DNA of 17,563 bases. Source: Bacillota bacterium. GTDB lineage: Bacteria > Bacillota > Clostridia > Christensenellales > Aristaeellaceae. The stretch lies in NCBI GenBank assembly GCA_023395615.1, contig JAEWYP010000002.1:1-17563 (forward strand), written 5' to 3'. The notes below the pieces were generated by a model that was not told where the DNA came from, did no database searches, and was given only the letters and a program-made list of their open reading frames with translations. Shown here one piece after another: positions 6,281 through 14,027 of this stretch; positions within the stretch are counted from its first letter, which is position 1, and each line of letters starts with the position of its first letter. The translations under genes were made by a program, and so were the position numbers.

Positions 6281-6901
6281 GTGGAATTTAAAGTTTTCCA
6301 AAAAGAACTGGAGCTTCAATCGAGAGGCTGGATCCCTACGTTTCACGATATTACCAAAGAAGTGCGGGAAATTATCGCGGCTTCCGGCGTACGCAACGGC
6401 ACCTGCTGCGTCGCGTCCCACCACACCACCTGCAGCGTGATGGTGCAGGAAGCTTCCCACGATATGGACAGTTTTGATCTGGAATACCTCCAGCACGACC
6501 TGCTGGATATTATGCGCAAGATGATTCCGGATTACGCGGAGGAGCACCAGTACCGCCATCCCGGCCCCATCCACGCGCAATTCGGCCGGTATGTGGACGA
6601 ACCGGGCAATTACACCAGCATGAATACAGACGGCCACCTGCGCAGCTGCTTTTTCGGCCGCAGCGAAACACTTACGGTCAAAGACGGCGAAATGGACGGC
6701 GGCGAATTTGCGCATGTGTATTTTATCGACTGGGATCATGTGCGCGCCCGCCATCGGCAGGTAAACGTGACCGTAATGGGCACGACCGAAGCGATTACGG
6801 ACCGCAAGTGGAACAACGGCGAAACGATCAATACGCTTCGCAAGTTTACCGATGCGGAGAAGGCGTACATGCCGGAATTTGACCTTCAGCAAAAGCGCTG
6901 A
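6281..6901 (+). CDS. YjbQ/UPF0047 family protein, long paralog with a C-terminal tail
   Basis: The protein has 206 residues, starting at a GTG with AGGGAGG 8 bp upstream. The core (1-167) is clearly homologous to the short paralog on the opposite strand: IPTFHDIT/VPTFHNVT, SHHTTC at 46-51, HPGP at 93-96, NTDGHLRSCFFGRSE at 115-129, DGEMDGGEF and a final VNVTVMG strand. Both carry the same extension, with a His-Pro-Gly-Pro motif, that ordinary YjbQ proteins appear to lack. Residues 168-206 form a charged tail (KWNNGETINTLRKF onward) with no counterpart in the short copy. The gene is first in the plus-strand operon, 12 bp before a SIS isomerase gene. The family's thiamine-phosphate synthase label is doubtful here, since everything around it handles sugars. 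The two copies could form a hetero-oligomer or catalyse related steps. Confidence 0.85.
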   Translation: MEFKVFQKELELQSRGWIPTFHDITKEVREIIAASGVRNGTCCVASHHTTCSVMVQEASHDMDSFDLEYLQHDLLDIMRKMIPDYAEEHQYRHPGPIHAQFGRYVDEPGNYTSMNTDGHLRSCFFGRSETLTVKDGEMDGGEFAHVYFIDWDHVRARHRQVNVTVMGTTEAITDRKWNNGETINTLRKFTDAEKAYMPEFDLQQKR

Positions 6902-6913
6902 ATCGGAGAGGGC

Positions 6914-7525
6914 GTGAGCACGGTGCCTTCGCAGGAAACGTTATTCGCCGCAGGCCTAAAGGCTTACGAGATTGAGCAGGACGCCGTGGGGAAGGCGCTT
7001 GCGGCCGTGGACGAAACCGCCTTTCTGAACGCGGTGATCGCGCTGTCCGGCACGCCGCGAATCGCGGCAAGCGGTTGCGGCCACTCGGGGATCGCCTGTA
7101 TGCACTTTGCGCACCTGATGTGCTGCATCGAGCGGCCCGCGCGCTTTTTATCCCCCTCCGAGGCAACGCACGGCGCAAGCGGATACCTGCAAGCCGGCGA
7201 CGTGCTGCTGCTGGCCTCCCGCGGCGGAAAAACGGAAGAGCTGCTGCCCCTGCTCCACATTGCTAAAGCGAAAGGCGCACGGGTCATTACCGTAACGGAA
7301 AACGAAGCTTCGCCGCTGGCGCAGGGAGCTGACATCGTGCTGAAAATGGCGGTCACGCGGGAAACGGACCGTTTCAACAGCCAGGGCACGACCAGTTTTA
7401 CCGTTCAATGCGTGCTGTTTCACGCGTTGCAGGCGGCCATGATCGAGCAGACCGACTATCGCAACGAGCAGTTTAAACTGATCCATCCGGGCGGCGCAGT
7501 CGGCAAAAGGCTGAACGGTAAATAA
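6914..7525 (+). CDS. SIS-domain sugar-phosphate isomerase, KdsD/GutQ-like without CBS domains
   Basis: This is a 203-residue single SIS domain. ASGCGHSG (52-59) sits where KdsD/GutQ proteins have GMGKSG. SEATHG (82-87) contains the likely catalytic His86. GDVLLLASRGGKTEEL (95-110) binds the sugar phosphate. The C-terminal HPGGAVGKRL (191-200) matches the KdsD/GutQ signature HP(A/G)GxLGxRL. Arabinose-5-phosphate isomerases normally continue with two CBS domains; here the protein ends right after the signature. The Lys of GMGKSG is replaced by His57, so the substrate may differ from arabinose 5-phosphate. The start is GTG at 6914, with GGAG 5 bp upstream; GTG at 6923 is possible. The family interconverts aldose and ketose phosphates. 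Its place next to the yjbQ-like gene under the same promoter suggests consecutive steps. Confidence 0.85.
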   Translation: MSTVPSQETLFAAGLKAYEIEQDAVGKALAAVDETAFLNAVIALSGTPRIAASGCGHSGIACMHFAHLMCCIERPARFLSPSEATHGASGYLQAGDVLLLASRGGKTEELLPLLHIAKAKGARVITVTENEASPLAQGADIVLKMAVTRETDRFNSQGTTSFTVQCVLFHALQAAMIEQTDYRNEQFKLIHPGGAVGKRLNGK

Positions 7526-7562
7526 CCAGGCTGTCATACCGGGTATTCGGAAGCGACGGAAA

Positions 7563-7590
7563 AAAGGCAGAGGAGTTCTCTCCGGCCTTT
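7563..7590 (+). terminator. Imperfect hairpin between the SIS gene and the transporter
   Basis: AAAGGC pairs with GCCTTT (7585-7590), with inner GGAG/CTCC or AGAG/CTCT pairing. The downstream sequence (ATATAGG) has no proper T-run. It may be a weak or partial terminator, or an RNA-processing site between the enzyme genes and the transporter. No convincing promoter was found in 7526-7649, so read-through from 6214 is likely. Confidence 0.35.
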
Positions 7591-7649
7591 ATATAGGAAG
7601 TTGAACCCACGCGACCTGAGGTATCCACTATTTAAAAGGAGGTTCTCCC

Positions 7650-9326
7650 ATGAAAAAACATCGTCTGCTCCGGTTTCTTGCCCTCACGCTGACGCTCGTG
7701 CTGCTGTTGCCTCTGCTGCCCACAGCCGCCGGCGCGGAATCCACGGAGGAAGAGTACGACATTCAGATTATCGTCAACTCCGCGCAAACTCATTCGCGCA
7801 GCGACGAAACCCCGATCGGCAAATACATCAAAGACAAATTTAACATTGTGTTTGAGTATCTGCCGGTGAACGATAACAGCGAAAAGCAGAGCCTGATGCT
7901 CGCCACGGGCGATTATCCCGAGATCATCCGCCTGGAGGGCGGCGATATGGTGCAGGATTATATCGACGCCGACGCGCTGGTATGCCTGGACGATTATATT
8001 GCCTCCAGCACCAACTTTAAGACCCGCTACGCGGAGCAGATCCCCTACTGGCGCGCCAGCAGCAAAGATGGTAAAATTTACACGTGGAACCGCTACGTGC
8101 CCGCCGACCTCACCAACGTGCCCGACGTGCTGGATATCGGCGTGCGCACGGACATGCTGGAGCAGCAGGGTTGGCCCAACCTCGTATCGGAAGACGACTG
8201 GTTCAACTTCCTGCAAAAAGCCATGCAGGATAACCCCGAAACCAACGGCCAGAAAACGGTTGGCATGGTGCTGCCGCTTGCGGAAAGCTGGGGCCCCTCC
8301 CTGCTGACCGAGTTCTGCGAAAAGGGCGGAGAAACCAACGACCAGGGCACCAACGACGCGGTCGTATGGAACCAGGTTGAGCAGAAATGGGTACCTACCT
8401 GGACGCTGCAAGCCGTAAAAGACAGCTACCATTTCTTTAACCGCCTGTACAAAGCCGGGATTCTGGACCCGGACTGCTTTACCGACACGTATGACCAGGT
8501 ACAGGAAAAGATCAACAGCGGCCGCGCGTTAAGCGTATGGTACTGCACGTGGATGTCCACCAGCGCCAACGCGACCCTCGTATCCAACGGCACGCCGGAT
8601 ATGCAGTACATCAACATGCCGGTGCGCAGCAACGCGCAGGTGGCAGCCGGCCTGAAGCGCCAGATCCGCGTGGAAACCACCCGCCCCTTCGACTCCTATG
8701 CCATCACCAAGAACGCCAAGCACCCCGAGCGCATTTTCGCGCTGCTGGACTGGGCCCTGTCCGACGAAGGCCAGATTCTGCTGCAAAGCGGCATCGAAGG
8801 CACGCATTATACCATGGTGGATGGCAAGCGCACGCCGACCGACGCGTATATTAACGGCGTGCTGACCAACCCGAACTACTCCACCGACGAAGGTTTCGAC
8901 CTTGCCTCGTTCTTCGGCGCCTGCAAACAGGGCGACGCGCAGGGCATCGCGTTTAACATGCAGGCCGCGCCCGCATACTACGATGAAATTTTCCTCACCG
9001 ACCGGCAGAAAGAAGCCTATAAGAACCTCGGCTGGAGCAACTCGCTGTCCTACTGGACGGATACCGGCGTTCTGGCGCCCACCGGTCTGGCTTCCACCTG
9101 TGTATTGGACCCCAACAGCGACGAAGGCAAGCTGGACGAGAAGTTCAAGGCCTGGATCGCCGTGGCGGGCACCAGCCTGGTAACCGCAGACGACTTTGAC
9201 GCGAAATGGGCGGAACTGAACACGGAATACGAAGCCATGGGCATCGATTCCATCGTGAACAAGTACAACGAGATTCTGGAGACCAACCGCGAGCACTACG
9301 AACAGTATGTGAACGCCGCGCAGTAA
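7650..9326 (+). CDS. Extracellular sugar-binding protein of an LplABC-type ABC importer
   Basis: The protein has 558 residues, typical of the large LplA-like family-1 solute-binding proteins. The N-terminus has KKHR, a long hydrophobic core (6-23) and PTAAGA|ES, a type I signal-peptidase site near residue 29. There is no cysteine and so no lipobox, which is unusual for a Gram-positive binding protein. The mature part begins YDIQIIVNSAQTHSR and shows the usual features of the class: GKYIKDKFNI, then LATGDYPEII, then FALLDWALSDEGQ. It is preceded by AAAAGGAGG. It should capture the sugar or oligosaccharide and deliver it to the two permeases downstream; the ligand is unknown. A hairpin terminator directly after its stop probably lets this gene be expressed above the permeases. 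Confidence 0.9.
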   Translation: MKKHRLLRFLALTLTLVLLLPLLPTAAGAESTEEEYDIQIIVNSAQTHSRSDETPIGKYIKDKFNIVFEYLPVNDNSEKQSLMLATGDYPEIIRLEGGDMVQDYIDADALVCLDDYIASSTNFKTRYAEQIPYWRASSKDGKIYTWNRYVPADLTNVPDVLDIGVRTDMLEQQGWPNLVSEDDWFNFLQKAMQDNPETNGQKTVGMVLPLAESWGPSLLTEFCEKGGETNDQGTNDAVVWNQVEQKWVPTWTLQAVKDSYHFFNRLYKAGILDPDCFTDTYDQVQEKINSGRALSVWYCTWMSTSANATLVSNGTPDMQYINMPVRSNAQVAAGLKRQIRVETTRPFDSYAITKNAKHPERIFALLDWALSDEGQILLQSGIEGTHYTMVDGKRTPTDAYINGVLTNPNYSTDEGFDLASFFGACKQGDAQGIAFNMQAAPAYYDEIFLTDRQKEAYKNLGWSNSLSYWTDTGVLAPTGLASTCVLDPNSDEGKLDEKFKAWIAVAGTSLVTADDFDAKWAELNTEYEAMGIDSIVNKYNEILETNREHYEQYVNAAQ

Positions 9327-9351
9327 CCCAACGCCGCGTTGCACAACGATA

Positions 9352-9398
9352 GCGCGCCCCTGCGACCGCCGAAAGGGGTCCCGGGGGCGCGCCTTTTT
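9352..9398 (+). terminator. Intercistronic intrinsic terminator/attenuator
   Basis: GCGCGCCCC (9352-9360) pairs perfectly with GGGGCGCGC (9384-9392) over 9 bp, followed by C and five Ts. It lies between the binding-protein stop and the permease start, and the permease ribosome binding site (AAAGGAGG, 9399-9406) follows at once. Partial termination here would give excess binding protein relative to membrane subunits, a common arrangement in sugar ABC operons. The hairpin could also protect the 3' end of the upstream message. Confidence 0.8.
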
Positions 9399-9413
9399 AA
9401 AGGAGGCCCTGTG

Positions 9414-10370
9414 ATGACCCAGCGCGTTCCGGCCCTCGACCGGAGTCCGGCCCTTCGCCGGAAGGATACGCTGCGCAAGATTGTGCGCCAGCGACAGCTG
9501 TACCTGATGATTCTGCCGGCGATTCTTTCCGTGGCGGTGTTTACCTATGCGCCGTTGTTTGGCTGGTGGATGGCGTTCAGTGATTTTAAAATCGGCAAAC
9601 CGATTTTCAGTGCGCCATGGGCGGGACTGAAATATTTTATCGAGTTTTTTACCGACTCCGCGGACGCCGGGCACGTGATCCTCAACACCGTGGTGATGAA
9701 TGTCTCCTCGCTGGTGCTGGGCCTTGTCTGCGCCCTGGTCTTCGCCATCTTCCTGAAAGAAGTGCGCTGGGGGCGTTTTCGCCGGTTTGTGCAGTCCGCC
9801 AGTTTTTTCCCGTATTTTATGTCCTGGGTCATTATTTACGCAGTCATTTACGCGCTCTTTTCCAGTGACGGCGCGGTCAACTCCTCGTTGCAGTCCGCGG
9901 GCCTGATTGATAAACCCCTCAATATCCTGGGCAACCCCAACACCTCGTGGGGACTGATTATCACGGTGGACGTGTGGAACATTCTGGGGTACAACAGCGT
10001 AATGTTCATCGCCGCCATCGCGGGCATACCGGAGGAGCAGTACGAGGCGGCGCGCATGGACGGCGCGACCCGTTTTCAGGAAATGTGGTTCGTTACCCTG
10101 CCCAACCTGATCCCGACCCTGATTGTGCTGCTGATTCTGGGCTCCGGCTCGATCTTTAACTCCTATCTGGATCAGTTCTTTATCTTCACCAACACGCTTA
10201 ACATTTCCACGATGGAAGTATTCGATTATTATATTTACCGTTTCGGTCTGAAGCTGGGCAATTTCTCCTACGCCACGGCGGTCGGCATTGTGAAAACGCT
10301 GATCAGTCTGGTGCTTCTGATCGGCGTAAACTGGCTGTCCCGCAAGACGACGGAACAGGCCCTGTTCTAG
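9414..10370 (+). CDS. ABC sugar transporter permease, LplB-type
   Basis: This is a 318-residue membrane protein with about six hydrophobic segments and the permease EAA loop at about 211-218 (EAARMDGA), which docks on the ATPase. It opens with RQRQLYLMILPAILSVAVF, typical of LplB/MalF-class permeases of oligosaccharide importers. The reading frame is open back to a TTG at 9339, but that would run through the terminator hairpin. The ATG at 9414 has a perfect AAAGGAGG 7 bp upstream and is taken as the start. It partners the permease that follows 29 bp later and the upstream binding protein. No ATP-binding subunit is encoded in the window, so a shared MsmX-type ATPase elsewhere is expected. Confidence 0.92.
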   Translation: MTQRVPALDRSPALRRKDTLRKIVRQRQLYLMILPAILSVAVFTYAPLFGWWMAFSDFKIGKPIFSAPWAGLKYFIEFFTDSADAGHVILNTVVMNVSSLVLGLVCALVFAIFLKEVRWGRFRRFVQSASFFPYFMSWVIIYAVIYALFSSDGAVNSSLQSAGLIDKPLNILGNPNTSWGLIITVDVWNILGYNSVMFIAAIAGIPEEQYEAARMDGATRFQEMWFVTLPNLIPTLIVLLILGSGSIFNSYLDQFFIFTNTLNISTMEVFDYYIYRFGLKLGNFSYATAVGIVKTLISLVLLIGVNWLSRKTTEQALF

Positions 10371-10399
10371 AAGATGCAGGAAAGGAGGCTGAGTTTCCC

Positions 10400-11266
10400 A
10401 TGAAAAGAAAATTGGGCGTATTTGACCTGGTCAACGGGTTGATTATGCTGCTGATTACCATTACGATGATTTACCCTTTCTGGTATGTGCTTTGTTACTC
10501 CCTGAGCGATATGGGCATGACCGGCGGCAACCAGCTGCTGCTGTGGCCCCGCGGTTTCAGGCTGGACAGTTATCAGGTCGCGTTCAGCAACAGCACGATT
10601 ATCCACGGCTTTTTCATTTCCGTGGCCCGCTCGGTGCTGGGGCCGCTTTTAATGCTGGCAATCTCCGGCATGGCGGCGTATGTGCTGAGCAAGAACGAGC
10701 TGATCGGCGTGAAATGGATTAGGCGCTTCATGTTTTTCAGCATGTATGTGTCGGCGGGCCTGCTGCCCGGGTATATCCTGATCCGCACGCTGGGGCTGAC
10801 CGGCTCGTTCTGGGTGTATGTGCTGCCTTCGGTGGCGAACGTGTTTAATATCGTGCTGATCCGCGCGTACATCGAAACCCTGCCGCCGGGGCTGGAAGAA
10901 TCCGCGACTATCGACGGCGCATCGTACTTTACGGTGTTTTCCCGCATCGTTCTGCCGCTTTGCGTGCCGGTGCTGGCCGCGGTAACGCTGTATGCGTGCG
11001 TGGGGCAGTGGAACAGCTATATCGACGCTCAGCTGTATAATTACCGCAACCCTGAGCTGTACCCGGTGCAGTACATCCTGTATAATTACATCGCGGTGAA
11101 GGCCCCCACCAAGGAAGCGTCTACCGCCGCCCAGGGGCTGATTACCACGGCGCACAGCCTGCGCATGAGCGTAACGGTCATCACCACGATCCCCATTCTG
11201 CTGGTTTATCCGTTCCTGCAAAAATACTTCGCGTCCGGCCTGCTGGTTGGCGCGATTAAAGCCTGA
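10400..11266 (+). CDS. ABC sugar transporter permease, LplC/MalG-type
   Basis: The protein has 288 residues with about six membrane segments. It starts FDLVNGLIMLLITITMIYPFWYV, then SLSD, a pattern typical of LplC. The EAA-like loop is LEESATIDGA at 165-174, followed by LPLCVPVLAAV. The C-terminus ends QKYFASGLLVGAIKA, another hallmark of this permease class. AAAGGAGG lies about 11 bp before the ATG. It forms the second half of the heterodimeric channel with the LplB-type subunit. The next gene, an oxidoreductase, starts 23 bp downstream, so transport and catabolism are one transcriptional unit. Confidence 0.93.
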   Translation: MKRKLGVFDLVNGLIMLLITITMIYPFWYVLCYSLSDMGMTGGNQLLLWPRGFRLDSYQVAFSNSTIIHGFFISVARSVLGPLLMLAISGMAAYVLSKNELIGVKWIRRFMFFSMYVSAGLLPGYILIRTLGLTGSFWVYVLPSVANVFNIVLIRAYIETLPPGLEESATIDGASYFTVFSRIVLPLCVPVLAAVTLYACVGQWNSYIDAQLYNYRNPELYPVQYILYNYIAVKAPTKEASTAAQGLITTAHSLRMSVTVITTIPILLVYPFLQKYFASGLLVGAIKA

Positions 11267-11289
11267 AAAGGGCCGGGAGGTTTATCTGT

Positions 11290-12543
11290 ATGGGTAATAA
11301 AATTAAGATCGGCGTTTTCGGCGCCTACCGCGGCATGACCATGATCGAGGTGTTAAGCCGCCACCCGGACGCCGAGCTGGTAGCTATCTGCGATAAATAT
11401 AAACCCCTGCTGGACAAATGCCAGAAGCAGCTGGACCAGCACGGTGTGCACGCCGCCCTGTATGAAAACTTCGAGGATTTTTTTCAGCATGATATGGACG
11501 CGGTCGTGCTGGCCAACTACGCCAACGAACACGCTCCCTACGCGATCCGGCTGCTGGATTCCGGTCGCCACGTGTGCAGCGAGGTGTTGCCGGTGGAGAC
11601 GCTTTCGCAGGCCGTAGAACTGGTGGAGGCGGTGGAGCGCAGCGGAAAGGTGTACACCTACGCGGAAAACTACTGCTATTTCGCCGCCACGCAGGAGATG
11701 AAGCGCCGGTACCGCGCGGGCGATTTGGGCACGTTCACGCACGGCGAAGGCGAATACGTGCACGACTGCGAATCCATCTGGGGCGACATCACCTACGGCG
11801 AACGCGACCACTGGCGCAACCGCCTCTACTCCTGCTACTACTGCACGCACAGCTTAGGCCCCATCGTAACCATTACCGGCACGCGCCCCGTGCGCGTTGT
11901 GGGCTTTGAAAACCCCAACGTGCCCAACATGTGGCAAAAGGGCTACGCGGGCGGCGCAAGCGGCCTGCTGGTGATGCAGATGAGCAACGGCGCGACGGTG
12001 AAAAGCCTGAACGGTTATTTAAAACGCGAACCCGGCTCCATCTGGTACTCCATCTACGGGCAAAAAGGGATGATGGAATCCGACCGCTGGCAGGAGGGCG
12101 TGAACCGCGTTCACATTTTTCAGGAGGGCGCGGAACTGACGGAGCAGGATATCGCCTATAACCCCAAGCCGGTCGTGGATACGGAGCTTTCCCGCTCGAT
12201 AGGCACCCACGGCGGCGGGGATTTCTACACCATGCATTATTTTCTGGAAAAGCTGCTGGGTCGGCCCGGCGGCGAGGAAGCGATCGACGTGTATCAGGCG
12301 CTGGATATGTCGCTGCCCGGCATTTTAGGGTATCAATCCATCCTGCACGGCAACATCCCCTATGAGGTGCCGGATTTCCGCGACCCCGCCGTGCGCGATC
12401 GCTACCGGGATCACAACGCCTGCACCAACCCGGAAGTAGCCGGGGACCAGTTGCTGCCCCGCTGCTCCTTCCCCACCAAAGAGATTCCCGACAGCGTTTA
12501 CGAGGCGGTCCGTCGCGAATGGGAGGAAAAGCAGAAGGCATGA
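11290..12543 (+). CDS. Gfo/Idh/MocA-family NAD(P)-dependent oxidoreductase with an altered EKP motif
   Basis: The protein has 417 residues, with an N-terminal Rossmann fold (KIGVFGAYRG, 6-15) and the family's second domain from about 125 onward (AENYCYFAATQEM). The usual E-K-P motif is replaced by E98-V-L-P101, so the lysine that normally helps bind substrate is missing. His187 in CTHSLGP aligns with the usual catalytic histidine region, and THGGGDFYTMHYF (307-318) is a late conserved block. Family members oxidise or epimerise sugars with tightly or loosely bound NAD(P); some close relatives are GH109 glycosidases that use NAD for hydrolysis, so glycosidase activity is an alternative. A GGGAGG site precedes the ATG. 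The stop overlaps the kinase start (ATGA). The substrate is unknown. Confidence 0.85.
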   Translation: MGNKIKIGVFGAYRGMTMIEVLSRHPDAELVAICDKYKPLLDKCQKQLDQHGVHAALYENFEDFFQHDMDAVVLANYANEHAPYAIRLLDSGRHVCSEVLPVETLSQAVELVEAVERSGKVYTYAENYCYFAATQEMKRRYRAGDLGTFTHGEGEYVHDCESIWGDITYGERDHWRNRLYSCYYCTHSLGPIVTITGTRPVRVVGFENPNVPNMWQKGYAGGASGLLVMQMSNGATVKSLNGYLKREPGSIWYSIYGQKGMMESDRWQEGVNRVHIFQEGAELTEQDIAYNPKPVVDTELSRSIGTHGGGDFYTMHYFLEKLLGRPGGEEAIDVYQALDMSLPGILGYQSILHGNIPYEVPDFRDPAVRDRYRDHNACTNPEVAGDQLLPRCSFPTKEIPDSVYEAVRREWEEKQKA

Positions 12544-14024
12544 GGGATCTAGTCATCGGGGCGGATGTGGGGACCAGCTCGCTGAAGGCCGTTCTGTTCT
12601 CCCGCGACGGGCGGATTGTGGCAACGGCCCAGCAGAGCTACCCCCTCGCGTATCCCGCGCCCGCGCAGGTAGAGCAAAACGCCGAAGACTGGTGGCAGGC
12701 GCTGGTGGCCGCCGTGCGAACGCTGACCCGGGAAGTAAATCCCGCGCGGGTGAGCGCCATCGGGCTTAGCACACAGGGCGGCACGCTGGTGGCGGTGGAC
12801 GCGCAGGGGCGCGCCCTGCACCCCGCCATCTCGTGGATGGATACGCGCGCGCAGCGGCAGCAGGCCGAGTTTGAAGAAAGCATCGGCGGCGAAGCCATGC
12901 ATGTCATCACCGGCTGGAACCTCTGCGGCGGTTTGAACGCCCTGCAAATTCTCTGGTTCAAGCAAAACCGACCCGATGTTTACGAAAGCGCCGCAAAGTT
13001 TCTCTCCGTGCCGGGCTACATGACCCAACGGCTCACGGGGCGCGCTGCGGTGGATGCTTCCAGCGCGGGCGTGGAGCAGCTGCTGGATGTGCAGGCCGGA
13101 CGCTACAGCCAACCGATTCTTGATCTGCTGGGGCTTACAGCACAAAACCTGGCCGACCTTGTAAAGGCTTACGAACCGGTCGGCACGCTTTCGGCCGACG
13201 CGGCGGAGGCGCTGGGGCTTTCCCCGGATGTACTGGTCGTTGCCGGTGGGCACGACCAGTATTGCGCCGCTTTGGGCGCGGGCGCGGTCTCCGGCCGCGA
13301 CCGGTTGATCGCCACGGGCACGGCATGGGCTGTGGTGGCCACAGTCGATTCGCCTGCCGGAGTGGGCACACCCGCCGCCGCCCTGAGCCGGCATGTCGCC
13401 CCTTCGCTCTGGGGCGCGCTTTTATCACTGGACAGCGGCGGCAGTTGCCTGGAGTGGTTTCGGAATGCCTGCGCACCGCTGAACGGCGGCGTGCCGCTTA
13501 CGCTTACGCAGGTGAACCATCTGGCGGCGGAAAGCCCTGCCGGTTCCAACGGGCTGTTGTTTTACCCGTTCTTTTCCGGCGCGGAATATCCCGCCGGGTT
13601 GCGCGGTGCGCAGGCCGGTTTTTATGGTCTGCGGCCCGACCACGACGTGCGACACATGGCGCGCGCGGTGATGGAAGGGGTGGCCTGTCAGGCGGTCTGG
13701 ATGCTGAACGCGCTGGGCGGCGACGCCGGGGGTGAGCTGATCCTTACAGGCGGCGCATCCAAAAGCGAATTGTGGACAGGCATACTCGCCGATCTGGCGG
13801 GCCGCCCCCTGACCCTGCCGGAAACCTCCGAGGCCGGATGCGTCGGGGCCGCCGCGCTGGCGGGCGTCGCGTCGGGCCTGTTTGCGTCACCCGCGGCAGG
13901 CGCGGCGCAGCTGGGCGGCAGGCGCAGGCAGGTCTGCCCGGGCCCCGACCGCACGGTGTATCAGGACGTACTGGAACGATACAAAAACGGCGCGGCGCGC
14001 ATGTCGCCCGCCCGGAGGGAATAA
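12540..14024 (+). CDS. FGGY-family carbohydrate kinase
   Basis: This 494-residue kinase has the family landmarks in order: VIGADVGTSSLKAVLF at 5-20 (phosphate-1 loop), ISWMDTRA at 97-104, GGHDQYCAALGAGAV at 236-250 with the catalytic Asp239, ATGTAW at 258-263, and LTGGASKSELW at 402-412 (adenosine site). Length and motifs resemble xylulokinase-like members, but substrate cannot be read from sequence. A frame-open ATG at 12519 exists; ATG 12540 is chosen because it begins the conserved beta-strand and gives a 4-bp ATGA overlap with the oxidoreductase stop. A GGGAGG lies 13 bp upstream. It probably phosphorylates the ketose made by the AraA-like isomerase encoded two genes downstream. Confidence 0.92.
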   Translation: MRDLVIGADVGTSSLKAVLFSRDGRIVATAQQSYPLAYPAPAQVEQNAEDWWQALVAAVRTLTREVNPARVSAIGLSTQGGTLVAVDAQGRALHPAISWMDTRAQRQQAEFEESIGGEAMHVITGWNLCGGLNALQILWFKQNRPDVYESAAKFLSVPGYMTQRLTGRAAVDASSAGVEQLLDVQAGRYSQPILDLLGLTAQNLADLVKAYEPVGTLSADAAEALGLSPDVLVVAGGHDQYCAALGAGAVSGRDRLIATGTAWAVVATVDSPAGVGTPAAALSRHVAPSLWGALLSLDSGGSCLEWFRNACAPLNGGVPLTLTQVNHLAAESPAGSNGLLFYPFFSGAEYPAGLRGAQAGFYGLRPDHDVRHMARAVMEGVACQAVWMLNALGGDAGGELILTGGASKSELWTGILADLAGRPLTLPETSEAGCVGAAALAGVASGLFASPAAGAAQLGGRRRQVCPGPDRTVYQDVLERYKNGAARMSPARRE

Positions 14025-14027
14025 ACC

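Noticed and set aside
7600..7625. TTGAACCCAC...CCTGAGG segment upstream of the binding protein, loosely like part of a THI box
   Set aside because: The order of elements and paired helices of a TPP riboswitch are absent; chance resemblance.
9339..9413. TTG start and 25-residue extension of the first permease
   Set aside because: It would run through a strong terminator hairpin; the ATG at 9414 has a perfect Shine-Dalgarno site.
8529..9674. 381-codon open frame on the minus strand opposite the binding protein and permease
   Set aside because: Crosses two genes and a terminator and shows no domain motif; a shadow frame.
12519..12539. Upstream ATG for the FGGY kinase
   Set aside because: The added seven residues overlie the ribosome binding region and precede the conserved first strand; ATG 12540 gives the common ATGA overlap.
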